Assembly: GCA_963668245.2 (NCBI GenBank)
Contig: OY764195.2
Coordinates: forward strand, 682,001 to 746,000
From: Anoxybacterium sp963668245
GTDB lineage: Bacteria; Bacillota; Clostridia; Peptostreptococcales; Anaerovoracaceae
Reading direction: 5' to 3'
DNA: 64,000 nucleotides
In this document: one piece after another, positions 28,381 through 35,995 of the stretch
Layout: each line of letters begins with the position of its first letter
Position numbering within the stretch: the stretch's first letter is position 1
Notes under the pieces: model-generated
Seen by the model: the letters and a program-made list of their open reading frames with translations, nothing else
What the model was told of the DNA's origin: nothing
Database searches by the model: none
Made by a program: the position numbers and the translations under genes

Positions 28381-28409
28381 TTGACAGATACAAGAAGAAG
28401 TACTATACT
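28381..28409 (+). promoter_or_regulatory. Promoter of the Amt-PII gene
   Basis: A perfect -35 TTGACA at 28381-28386 is followed after exactly 17 bases by TATACT at 28404-28409. The expected start point is near 28415-28417, which places the hairpin starting at 28418 at or next to the very 5' end of the transcript. Confidence 0.88.
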
Positions 28410-28417
28410 TCTCAATT

Positions 28418-28460
28418 ATAGCAAAGGCGCTGTGGGATACAACCACTGTGCTTTTTTTTT
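28418..28460 (+). promoter_or_regulatory. ANTAR-type antitermination leader of the Amt-PII gene
   Basis: A hairpin ATAGC / GCTGT (28418-28433) holds the six-base loop AAAGGC, with A at position 1 and G at position 4 as in ANTAR protein targets. Its loop and 3' arm overlap the 5' arm of a terminator hairpin: GCGCTGTGG 28427-28435 pairs with CCACTGTGC 28443-28451 with one mismatch, followed by nine T. The two structures exclude each other. The sequence TATAGCAAAGGCGCT recurs in the glnN leader. An ANTAR protein is encoded just downstream. A second A..G hexaloop hairpin, usual in the described motif, is not obvious. Confidence 0.8.
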
Positions 28461-28513
28461 ATGGTTATTTTACATGTTGCAACGTGAATGGATAATCGAA
28501 AGGAGGATTTACT

Positions 28514-30181
28514 ATGTATTCATCTGTAGACACGATATGGGTGCTTGTCGCTGCCGCTTTGGTTTTCTTTATGCAAGCTGGATTTGCAATGGTTGAGACA
28601 GGATTTACAAGAGCAAAAAATGCCGCAAATATTATTATGAAAAATTTGATGGACTGTTGCATCGGTTCTATCGCATTCTGGATTATTGGTTTTGGTTTGA
28701 TGTTTGGTGCGAGTGCAGGTGGTTTTATCGGAATACCAGACTTCTTTGTTCAAGGAGATTATTCAGGCGGCTACCCTACTGGAGCATTTCTAATATTCCA
28801 AACCGTTTTCTGTGCTACAGCAGCTACAATTGTATCTGGTGCTATGGCAGAAAGAACAAAATTCTCAGCATACTTAGTATATAGCTTGATTATTAGTGCT
28901 ATCATTTATCCTATTTCTGGGCATTGGATATGGGGCGGTGGTTGGTTGGCTCAACTTGGATTTCATGATTTTGCAGGATCCACAGCAGTACATATGGTTG
29001 GTGGAATAGCAGCTCTTGTGGGTGCAACCATACTTGGACCTCGTATTGGAAAGTATGACAGCAATGGCGAAGCACAGGCTATCCCAGGGCACAATCTTAC
29101 AATTGGGGCACTCGGCGTATTTATTCTCTGGTTTGCATGGTTTGGATTTAATGGTGGATCTACAGTAAGCGCAACAGGAGACGATGCTCTTTTAGCAATG
29201 AGTAATATATTTGTCAATACAAATTTAGCAGCAGCAGCTGGCGCTCTTGTAACTATGATTATTACATGGATAAAATACAAGAAACCAGATGTCTCGGTAA
29301 CATTAAACGGCGCACTTGGTGGACTAGTAGCAATTACAGCTGGGTGCGATGCAGTAAATACTTTTGGTGCATTCTTCATCGGATTCATCGCTGCAGGGAT
29401 AACAGTATTTGGCATTGAATTGATTGACAAAAAATTAAAAATTGACGACCCAGTTGGAGCAGTTGGTGTACACGGTCTTTGTGGAGCAGCAGGAACTATT
29501 TTGACAGGAGTATTTGCAGTAGATGGCGGGCTTTTATATGGTGGCGGAATCCACATGGTAGCCATTCAGACGTTAGGTGTTATCGCAGTAGCCCTTTGGG
29601 TAGGCGTAACAATGACTGTTGTGTTCCAGATGATAAAAAATACTGTAGGTCTTCGTGTTTCCGAAGAAGAAGAAATGATGGGTCTTGATGTCCATGAACA
29701 TGATATTGAAAGTAGCTATGCAGATTTTATGCCTGTCTATAGCAGTAACGTGGTTCGAATGGAATATTCTATGGATATAGAAGAAGATGATTCGATTAGC
29801 TACAATAAAGAAAATGCTAAAATTTCCAAGGTTGAAATTTATGCAAATCAGAATAAATTTGATGAGCTCAAGAATGCTTTAAATCGGATTGGAATCACGG
29901 GTATGACTGTAACGCAGGTACATGGCTGTGGAGCACAAAAAGGAAGAAATGATTACTACCGTGGTGTAAAATTAGAAATGAAACTGTTACCAAAGGTTTG
30001 TATTGAAATTGTTGTAAGCAAGGTACCAGTAAGAAAAGTGATCGAAACGGCCAAAGAAGTACTCGGAACAGGTTCCGTTGGTGATGGAAAAATCTTTGTG
30101 TACAACGTTGAAAATGCAATCAGAATGAGTACTGGTGAAGAAGGTTTCGATGCACTTCAATACGATGCAAAACGAGCATAA
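28514..30181 (+). CDS. Ammonium transporter fused to a C-terminal PII signalling domain
   Basis: 555 residues. Residues ~1-405 are an Amt/MEP channel with eleven predicted membrane segments. It has the early QAGFAMVETGFTRAKN motif and the two pore histidines (STAVHMVGG and VGVHGLCGAAG). After a charged linker, residues ~435-550 form a whole PII (GlnB) domain: NRIGITGMTVTQVHGCGAQKG, a T-loop with YYRG (the Tyr51 position kept), LPKVCIEIVV, the TGSVGDGKIFV ATP-binding loop, and IRMSTGEEG. In the last motif the second Arg of the usual IRIRTGE is Ser. The fused PII would gate or report on its own channel. AAGGAGG precedes the ATG. Confidence 0.95.
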   Translation: MYSSVDTIWVLVAAALVFFMQAGFAMVETGFTRAKNAANIIMKNLMDCCIGSIAFWIIGFGLMFGASAGGFIGIPDFFVQGDYSGGYPTGAFLIFQTVFCATAATIVSGAMAERTKFSAYLVYSLIISAIIYPISGHWIWGGGWLAQLGFHDFAGSTAVHMVGGIAALVGATILGPRIGKYDSNGEAQAIPGHNLTIGALGVFILWFAWFGFNGGSTVSATGDDALLAMSNIFVNTNLAAAAGALVTMIITWIKYKKPDVSVTLNGALGGLVAITAGCDAVNTFGAFFIGFIAAGITVFGIELIDKKLKIDDPVGAVGVHGLCGAAGTILTGVFAVDGGLLYGGGIHMVAIQTLGVIAVALWVGVTMTVVFQMIKNTVGLRVSEEEEMMGLDVHEHDIESSYADFMPVYSSNVVRMEYSMDIEEDDSISYNKENAKISKVEIYANQNKFDELKNALNRIGITGMTVTQVHGCGAQKGRNDYYRGVKLEMKLLPKVCIEIVVSKVPVRKVIETAKEVLGTGSVGDGKIFVYNVENAIRMSTGEEGFDALQYDAKRA

Positions 30182-30221
30182 ATCGCAAGAGAATAGTTTG
30201 AAATTTGCAGAATAATTATGA

Positions 30222-30249
30222 TTGCATAATCTTTATACAGTGTTATAAT
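30222..30249 (+). promoter_or_regulatory. Possible promoter of the ANTAR gene
   Basis: TTGCAT at 30222-30227 and TATAAT at 30244-30249, 16 bases apart, precede the ANTAR gene. This would allow expression independent of the amt promoter. Confidence 0.6.
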
Positions 30250-30280
30250 TATAAAAATATGTATGAAAGGTGGGGAGCGA

Positions 30281-30871
30281 ATGAAGCAGATCTTATTGGT
30301 ATCAAAAAAGGGAAAAAGTAAGGATGCACTTGTTCAGGTGTTAGAATCTGAATCTCCTTCAAAGATAGAGACTGCATACACAGAAGAAGAAGCTATTGCT
30401 TTTCTGGAAGGAACCGAATATGATTTGATTATTATTAACTCACCCCTTGAAGAAAAAACTGGCGTTGATTTGGCCATCTATGCAGCAGAAAAATATACAT
30501 CAGGAATACTGCTTGTAATTCAAAACAAATTTGCAGATTTGATTGCACAAAAAGTTGAACCTTACGGCGTACTTGTTGTAGGAAAACCGATTGTACGAGC
30601 TTTTTTCAATCAAGCAATGAAGTTTACAGAAGTAACAAAAAACAGAGTTCAGTCTCTGAAACAAGAAAATTTAAACCTTCAGCTTAAGCTAGAAGAAATG
30701 AAGGTAATCAGTAGAGCAAAGTGTGTTCTGATTCAATACTTGTCAATGTCCGAGTTACAAGCTCACAAATATATCGAAAAGCAGGCAATGGACATGAGGC
30801 TTTCAAAATTTAAAGTCTCTAAGAGAATTTTGAAAGCATATGAAAGTGAGTCGCCTAACAGTGACAGATAA
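30281..30871 (+). CDS. ANTAR-domain transcription antiterminator (AmiR/NasT/GlnR type)
   Basis: 196 residues from the ATG at 30281, preceded by GGGGAG; an ATG 18 bases upstream has no such site. Residues ~1-120 are a pseudo-receiver domain; the usual phospho-acceptor Asp and Lys pattern is poorly kept. A coiled coil (~122-145) leads to the ANTAR domain (~140-190: RAKCVLIQYLSMSELQAHKYIEKQAMDMR). ANTAR proteins bind leader hairpins and prevent termination. The gene is the natural candidate to act on the leaders at 28418 and 38292. A related ANTAR regulator, GlnR, is known for a clostridial glutamine synthetase. Confidence 0.9.
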   Translation: MKQILLVSKKGKSKDALVQVLESESPSKIETAYTEEEAIAFLEGTEYDLIIINSPLEEKTGVDLAIYAAEKYTSGILLVIQNKFADLIAQKVEPYGVLVVGKPIVRAFFNQAMKFTEVTKNRVQSLKQENLNLQLKLEEMKVISRAKCVLIQYLSMSELQAHKYIEKQAMDMRLSKFKVSKRILKAYESESPNSDR

Positions 30872-30918
30872 TTGATAACAAGAATCACCCTTTTTAAAAA
30901 TGGCATGTTTTAAACATA

Positions 30919-30946
30919 AAAGCATAGGCTTCATCACCTGTGCTTT
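30919..30946. terminator. Terminator after the ANTAR gene
   Basis: Ten-base arms AAAGCATAGG / CCTGTGCTTT (one G-U pair) around an 8-base loop, followed by TT on the plus strand. It ends the amt-ANTAR unit. Confidence 0.75.
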
Positions 30947-31282
30947 TTGTCTTACCATAAAGGTTTGAAATTTATGATTGTGGTAAAGGTCCTCGGTCAA
31001 GAATTCATGATGGTAGGTATTCTTCATAAAATAAAACAAAGCGTACCACCGGGATGCAGTACGCCTTGTTATGCAGGGAACTTTAAGAATATAACTCATT
31101 GTTTATGATGCAAAATCATCTACAACTTTAATTATAAACAATAAAAAAGACTCGTTCTTCTATTTGTTGAAAACCCAAGTCTTTTTGTAGAAAATCAAAA
31201 TTTATGGTATGAGAATCCATGTTTGAATGACCAACCCAAGTTCATGGTAAGAGAATTCACTATCACAATCATAGTGTAGCTT
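30947..31282. other. Non-coding region with two further hairpins
   Basis: No credible gene. An imperfect 11-base stem (ACAAAGCGTAC / GTACGCCTTGT, 31036-31069) has no U-tract. A second repeat, AAAAAGACT / AGTCTTTTT (31144-31186), could terminate the nitroreductase transcript on the minus strand. A short imperfect direct repeat (ATGGTATGAGAATCCAT near 31205 and ATGGTAAGAGAATTCAC near 31243) is also present. Confidence 0.5.
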
Positions 31283-32065
31283 CTATACCCAATTAATCTT
31301 GGGTTTTTTATGGCGATTGGGTATATGGAGATATTCTTCCCCCTCTGGATACCCTAACATCATGGCATTATAGACCTGATACCCCTCAGGGATAGAAAGA
31401 AGTTCTTTCATCTCAGGAATTTGATTGCACATACGCATCAAATAACCAGCCCAACATGTGCCCACACCTTTTGTTTGAAGCAAAAGCTCAACATTGTACA
31501 TTGCCAATGCACTATCAACCAAAGGATTGATTGCCGTTGTCTTTGCATAGGCAATTAAAAGGGTTTTAGCCGTTCCCATTACAACATTACACCCCTGGCT
31601 ATACAGGGAGGCAATCTCAGGAGATATTCCTGATTCTTTTACATATGAAAGGATCAAGTCCATCATTTTATCTAGTGTTTGCTCATCTTGTACAACAACC
31701 CACTTGGTAGGGTGCTGATTTTTTGCACTTGGAGCCCAAGCGGATACTGTGATTGCATGTTCTAACATATCTTTAGAGACAGGTTGATTCTTGAAGTGCC
31801 TGTAGGATCTTCTTGTTAGTAAATGCCCCTCCAATAGCTGATTGAAATTATTTGGAATTTGTGGTTTTTCTTGATCTAAGATACCATCGTAGTTTTCCAG
31901 TGAGATTGCTTTTTCTGGACAGGCAGCGGCACAATGAAGGCACTTGATACATAGGTTTTCTCGTATTACACATGGTTTGCTATCAACATTGCCCAGTACA
32001 AAAAAAGGACAGACAGCGACACACTTCATGCAACGGATACATTTGTTTTGATCAATTTGAATCAT
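31283..32065 (-). CDS. Ferredoxin-nitroreductase fusion oxidoreductase
   Basis: 260 residues. The N-terminus binds two [4Fe-4S] clusters (CIRCMKCVAVCP and CIKCLHCAAACP). From residue ~85 a nitroreductase-family FMN domain follows (LLTRRSYRHFKNQPV, SAWAPSAKNQHPTKWVVV, GVGTCWAGYLM). Electrons probably pass from the clusters to FMN. Such proteins are common in anaerobes; the substrate is unknown. The gene has no close ribosome binding site of its own. It overlaps the end of a 13-codon leader frame that does have one (see 32052-32093). Confidence 0.92.
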   Translation of the reverse strand: MIQIDQNKCIRCMKCVAVCPFFVLGNVDSKPCVIRENLCIKCLHCAAACPEKAISLENYDGILDQEKPQIPNNFNQLLEGHLLTRRSYRHFKNQPVSKDMLEHAITVSAWAPSAKNQHPTKWVVVQDEQTLDKMMDLILSYVKESGISPEIASLYSQGCNVVMGTAKTLLIAYAKTTAINPLVDSALAMYNVELLLQTKGVGTCWAGYLMRMCNQIPEMKELLSIPEGYQVYNAMMLGYPEGEEYLHIPNRHKKPKINWV

Positions 32066-32093
32066 AAGAATTTTGTATGATGATTCCCATCAT
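32052..32093 (-). CDS. Possible 13-codon leader peptide overlapping the nitroreductase start
   Basis: After AAAGGAG a frame reads MMGIIIQNSYDSN and stops at a TGA inside the fourth and fifth codons of the nitroreductase, in a different frame. The main gene ATG (32065) lies inside it and lacks its own ribosome binding site, so coupling by re-initiation is likely. An inverted repeat GTATGATG / CATCATAC (32075-32095) covers the leader start codon. Coding potential cannot be proved for so short a frame. Confidence 0.5.
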   Translation of the reverse strand: MMGIIIQNSYDSN

Positions 32094-32196
32094 ACGTCTC
32101 CTTTCTACTAATATATAATCATCTATTACTATTATTTATAAAGCACTGTAAATGTCCTTTCGCAGATTCTGTTTTATCATTCCAAATCGAAAACAA

Positions 32197-32985
32197 TTAT
32201 TCTGCAATATCATAAGCAGTTTCTGTGATGTGATTAGAAGGTAAAAAATCAATGCTCTGCGCATAAAGACTCTGCTGATGAAAAGGATTTTTGCGCAGTG
32301 CCATGCTATATAGATAAGGATATTCTTTGCACAAATACTTCATATAGCTGGTCCATTCGATTAAAATCAATCGATAAGCTCTTAATATATCGTTAGACAG
32401 ATGTGCAATGTCGTCAGGAGCCGATTGAGGTGTTTGCTTTCTGTACTGCAATTCATCTGCTATGTGAAATACAGACCAGAGCATATCCGTAAACGAATCA
32501 TGCTCCATCAAACTAGAACTTTCCAACATATCAATCATATATGATTTTTTTTCGATTAAAATGGATGCTAAATTGTTCAGGTGGTGGTCCGTTGCCGTAA
32601 TCTGAAAATCAAAAGTTCTAATTTTCTTTTTTGCATCCACCAAATTCCCCTGAAAACCCTTAAAATCAACTTCCTTACAAAGATCTCCTGTATTATGGCA
32701 AAACCGAGAAAGTTCCAGTAGAATATCAGAACCAAGTTCTGAGAAAAAAACACTGATAATAACGTTGATTCTTTTTCGATTTTGATGATTGCCAATGGAG
32801 GTAACTAGCTTATTGATTAGGAGTGTTACGATTAGCACTTGAATTGGTATAAATGCCAAGTCTTGGAAGAAATAAAATAGAGTTGTTTTCTCATCATGAA
32901 AGCAGACAATCTGAAGAAGATAGATGACCGCAGATAATATGGTGAGTACAATAATCAACATCGTATTTGTAGCAAGCTTTTTCAT
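32197..32985 (-). CDS. Membrane protein of unknown function
   Basis: 262 residues. Two membrane helices lie at ~7-28 and ~40-62 (FQDLAFIPIQVLIVTLLINKL), followed by a long, probably cytoplasmic helical region with no recognised motif. The phrase NRKRINVIISVFFSELGSDILLELSRF begins that region. I do not recognise a family. It is flanked by the nitroreductase and an MFS efflux gene in the same orientation, but with gaps of over 120 bases, so it is probably transcribed alone. Confidence 0.75.
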   Translation of the reverse strand: MKKLATNTMLIIVLTILSAVIYLLQIVCFHDEKTTLFYFFQDLAFIPIQVLIVTLLINKLVTSIGNHQNRKRINVIISVFFSELGSDILLELSRFCHNTGDLCKEVDFKGFQGNLVDAKKKIRTFDFQITATDHHLNNLASILIEKKSYMIDMLESSSLMEHDSFTDMLWSVFHIADELQYRKQTPQSAPDDIAHLSNDILRAYRLILIEWTSYMKYLCKEYPYLYSMALRKNPFHQQSLYAQSIDFLPSNHITETAYDIAE

Positions 32986-33130
32986 ATGTCGTACCTTTCT
33001 ATGATGGGTGAAATTATATTTTTAATAAAATATTATACCACAGCACTGAGAATTTTTGTTGATTTCTAAAAAGCAATCATACAAATCGTGCCGAAAGAGC
33101 ATACTATATCCCAATCCTTTGGATTTTCGC

Positions 33131-34558
33131 TTATTGCTCAGTTTTCGGCATTTTCTCTTTTTTGAGTAGACGAATGAGAGTAAGGATTGCCCCCAAAAGA
33201 ATGATAGCGGATGCAACATAATACACAGCACTCATACCGTAGATAAATGCGTCATTCCTGCCAACTACGTAGTCTGTCACATGGTAGCCAAGGCGGAGGC
33301 TCATCAGGGTATATAAAAGAGTAGTGGATAACGCAATTCCTGTAACCATTCCAATATTTCTTACAAGAGCATTGATACTACCCGCAATTCCTAACTGATG
33401 TCTTGGTACGATGGACATAATCAGGGAATTATTTGGGGACTGAAAAAGTCCTGTACCCACAGACATCGTGGCGACGGAAATCACGATGTGATAAACTGGC
33501 GATTGCTCTGCCAAAAGTGACATGGAAAATAGCGCGAAGCTAGTGATGATAAGTCCAATAAAGGTCAAAAGCTCTGATCCAATATGGTCAGAAAGATGAC
33601 CGCTCACTGGAGCTACTACAGATAGAACCAGTGGGTAAACCATGAGAACCAGTCCTGCATGTTGAGGGGAGTATGCTAAAACATCCTGTAAGTAAAAGGG
33701 AAGGATAATATTGCTGCAAAACATACCAACAAACGTTAAGAATGCACAAAAAACACTGAGAGAAAACAATTTGTTCTCGAATATTTCTAGTTTAATCAAT
33801 GGATGTTCCCTTCTCTTTTCCAAACTGAAAAACAGGATAAAAGAAACAATAGACACCGTAAAACCAATAAGAATCAGGGGATTTGCGAATCCGAGGCGCA
33901 CTCCTTCGCTGAGCGCAGTAAAAAGTGGTATAATGGTTAATGCGAATAGGATAGAGCCAGCCACATCTAAGCTTCCACGGGACCCACCATGATCTTTTGG
34001 TAAAAGCTTTAGACCCAATAAAAAAGAAAAAAATCCAATTGGAACGTTGATCAAAAAGATAAATTCCCAACGAGATACCCCGACGATTAGGCCGCCAAGA
34101 CCAGGTCCTACCAAAGCACCTAAAGCTACAGCTGTGCCAGATAACCCTAGGGCACGACCTCGTTCTGCTGCGGGAAATACTTCCGTAATAATCCCTTGGC
34201 TGTTTGCCATGGTACCTGCTGCACCAGCTGCTTGAATTGCCCTAGCTATAATTAAAAATAAAAATGAATCAGCGACTCCACAAAGTAGTGATCCAAAGGT
34301 AAAAAGTGCAAGACCAAAGTGAAACAACTTGGTTTTCCCATACATATCCCCTAGACGGCCAAAGATGAGAACCATACCAGAAATAACAATAAGATAGCTA
34401 ATTGCAACCATCTGAATGCTTGATGTGGTTACATTCAATTCCCTTGCCATCTTGGGCAGGGCTACATTTACAATACTGCTATCTAGCGTACTCATAAATG
34501 TAGATAGAAGGACAATCAGCAAAATGCCCCACTTGTTTTTCGATTCAGTCTGTTCCAT
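33131..34558 (-). CDS. MFS drug efflux transporter, DHA2 (EmrB/QacA) family
   Basis: 475 residues with about 14 membrane segments. The first helix carries the DHA2 signature LDSSIVNVALPKMARELNV. Motif A follows as FGRLGDMYGKTKLF and motif C as SGTAVALGALVGPGLGGLIVG. These proton-driven transporters export drugs, dyes or bile-like compounds. The gene follows a MarR-type repressor by 8 bases, with AAGGAG before its ATG. The pair is probably one operon under the two MarR operators at 35.0 kb. Confidence 0.94.
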   Translation of the reverse strand: MEQTESKNKWGILLIVLLSTFMSTLDSSIVNVALPKMARELNVTTSSIQMVAISYLIVISGMVLIFGRLGDMYGKTKLFHFGLALFTFGSLLCGVADSFLFLIIARAIQAAGAAGTMANSQGIITEVFPAAERGRALGLSGTAVALGALVGPGLGGLIVGVSRWEFIFLINVPIGFFSFLLGLKLLPKDHGGSRGSLDVAGSILFALTIIPLFTALSEGVRLGFANPLILIGFTVSIVSFILFFSLEKRREHPLIKLEIFENKLFSLSVFCAFLTFVGMFCSNIILPFYLQDVLAYSPQHAGLVLMVYPLVLSVVAPVSGHLSDHIGSELLTFIGLIITSFALFSMSLLAEQSPVYHIVISVATMSVGTGLFQSPNNSLIMSIVPRHQLGIAGSINALVRNIGMVTGIALSTTLLYTLMSLRLGYHVTDYVVGRNDAFIYGMSAVYYVASAIILLGAILTLIRLLKKEKMPKTEQ

Positions 34559-34566
34559 TATAAAAA

Positions 34567-35001
34567 TTACTCCTTTAATTCCTTTGTGCTTTCATATATT
34601 TTAGCCAAGGCATTGATTGTAATATCTTTTTCTTCCTCTGTAAGTGTGTTTGTAATTTGGTCAACAAGATGGGCAATCTCTTTGTGTATCTTAGGGATGA
34701 CCTCTCTCGCCTTTTCGGTGAGATATAGTTTGTATGCTCTGCTGTCAGTCGCATCCGTTTCTCGATGAATATAGGATAGGTCTATCAGTTTATTAATGGT
34801 ACGTGCTGACATGGATTTATCGTTGTCCACTTCTTTGCTAATTTGATTTTGGCTAATTCCTTCTCTGTGCTCAAGGATAAAAAGATAGGAGATTGCGCCA
34901 CTTGTTAAATCGTAAGGTTTTAAAATCTTATCTAGATGAATTTGCGTATAGCGAAAAATTTTATGGTTGAATTTAATCAAGGAATGAATTCCAATTTCCA
35001 T
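34567..35001 (-). CDS. MarR-family transcriptional regulator
   Basis: 144 residues from the ATG at 35001, which has AGAGGTG about 9 bases upstream; an upstream ATG at 35037 lies inside the operator and has no ribosome binding site. The winged helix is clear: EGISQNQISKEVDNDKSMSARTINKLIDLSYIHRETDATDSRAYKLYLT, with the conserved DxRxxxLxLT wing. Such proteins repress a neighbouring efflux gene until a ligand binds. The DHA2 transporter follows 8 bases later. Confidence 0.93.
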   Translation of the reverse strand: MEIGIHSLIKFNHKIFRYTQIHLDKILKPYDLTSGAISYLFILEHREGISQNQISKEVDNDKSMSARTINKLIDLSYIHRETDATDSRAYKLYLTEKAREVIPKIHKEIAHLVDQITNTLTEEEKDITINALAKIYESTKELKE

Positions 35002-35020
35002 ATAAAAGCACCTCTTCTCA

Positions 35021-35071
35021 TATAGTTGATTTATCAACTATATTGTATATAATAAAGGTTGACTTGTCAAC
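35021..35071 (-). promoter_or_regulatory. Promoter with two MarR-type operators
   Basis: On the minus strand TTGACA (35070-35065) and TACAAT (35047-35042) are 17 bases apart. Operator 1 is the palindrome TATAGTTGAT-TT-ATCAACTATA (35021-35042), which covers the likely start point. Operator 2, GTTGAC-TT-GTCAAC (35058-35071), covers the -35 element. They share the TTGA(T/C)TT(A/G)TCAA core, and their centres are 33 bases apart, about three helical turns. Confidence 0.85.
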
Positions 35072-35241
35072 ATAAATATTTGTTGATGGGTATGAATTTG
35101 TGGAGAAGTTTTGGGTATAACATAGTCAGATGCAAAAGCATGATACCAAATATATTCAAAATATACTTTTTTCTTCCAAACCTTTCATAAAAAAACAGAC
35201 TACTTTGTTATTAAATTAATCATGAAAGGAGATTTTTGTTT

Positions 35242-35850
35242 ATGCGAAATGAAGTTTACTATGTATGTGATCTACAGCCCAGTCAGAAACAAAGAATACT
35301 TCCTCAAGATGGTCAATTCAGTCAGCAAGGTAACGTAAAAAAGAGCTTTTTTGGAAAAAATGAAATAGACAAATCCATTGAACCCCTAGTTCAGTGGTTG
35401 AATCAAGAAGGCTTTATCACCAAATATTCCTGTTCAGGGCTAAAAAAGGATCACCCAAACAAAGAAATCAGGCAAGATGGTGCGTATATATGTTTTTTGT
35501 ACCAAGAAAATGATAGGAAAAAGTTAAATCTTATTTATAAAATTGCAGGGCAGCTAAGGTTTTCTGTACATGAAAAAATGCTTGGAAGAAAAAGAGCCAT
35601 GGTTATTCGAATTGATGTAGACAAAATGGGGATGACCCTGGAAGAAAGGATGGAACAGGCAAATCGTAACTCGATTGTCATAGAATCGTCTTTTCAAAAA
35701 ACAAATTTTGGAGCTGATACCTCGGTCTTAAATACAGTATTGGTTGAAAATGGCGGACTTATTTATGACACCGATGGGAAAATCGAAAGAGCATGGAGAA
35801 GATTTGGTATTCTATTGTCTTTTGCATTGTATGAAAAGAGGTATGCATAA
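35242..35850 (+). CDS. Conserved-looking protein of unknown function
   Basis: 202 residues from the ATG at 35242 (GGAG 10 bases upstream); an in-frame TTG six bases earlier is less likely. The central part reads IEPLVQWLNQEGFITKYSCSGLKKDH, a pattern of the type 'end of chain, SC(S/E)G..H' seen in some small nucleic-acid-related proteins and faintly in TYW3. This is a hint only. No membrane segment or signal peptide is present. It stands alone, divergent from the marR operon. Confidence 0.65.
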   Translation: MRNEVYYVCDLQPSQKQRILPQDGQFSQQGNVKKSFFGKNEIDKSIEPLVQWLNQEGFITKYSCSGLKKDHPNKEIRQDGAYICFLYQENDRKKLNLIYKIAGQLRFSVHEKMLGRKRAMVIRIDVDKMGMTLEERMEQANRNSIVIESSFQKTNFGADTSVLNTVLVENGGLIYDTDGKIERAWRRFGILLSFALYEKRYA

Positions 35851-35876
35851 TATCTGATAATAGTATGGAACTGATT

Positions 35877-35914
35877 TACGGTATCCAACACATAACAATC
35901 AGTTGGATGCCGTA
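35877..35914 (+). terminator. Stable hairpin after the unknown gene
   Basis: 13-base arms TACGGTATCCAAC / GTTGGATGCCGTA (one G-U pair) around a 12-base loop, followed by TTTC. It could be a terminator with a poor U-tract. Confidence 0.5.
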
Positions 35915-35931
35915 TTTCATTGCAATAAAAA

Positions 35932-35956
35932 ACCATAAACACTTGAAGTTTATGGT
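35932..35956. terminator. Bidirectional terminator between the unknown gene and glnN
   Basis: Perfect 9-base arms ACCATAAAC / GTTTATGGT with a 7-base loop, flanked by an A-run on the left and CTTTTAT on the right. It serves both convergent genes. Confidence 0.8.
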
Positions 35957-35995
35957 CTTTTATCTATTTAATAATAATAATGAGAGGAAACTAAA

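Noticed and set aside
31036..31069. Imperfect hairpin as a mobile-element end
   Set aside because: There is no second copy in the window, no target-site duplication and no transposase remnant.
30803..31099. A 98-codon minus-strand frame after the ANTAR gene
   Set aside because: It overlaps the ANTAR 3' end and includes two hairpins. No ribosome binding site or family was seen.
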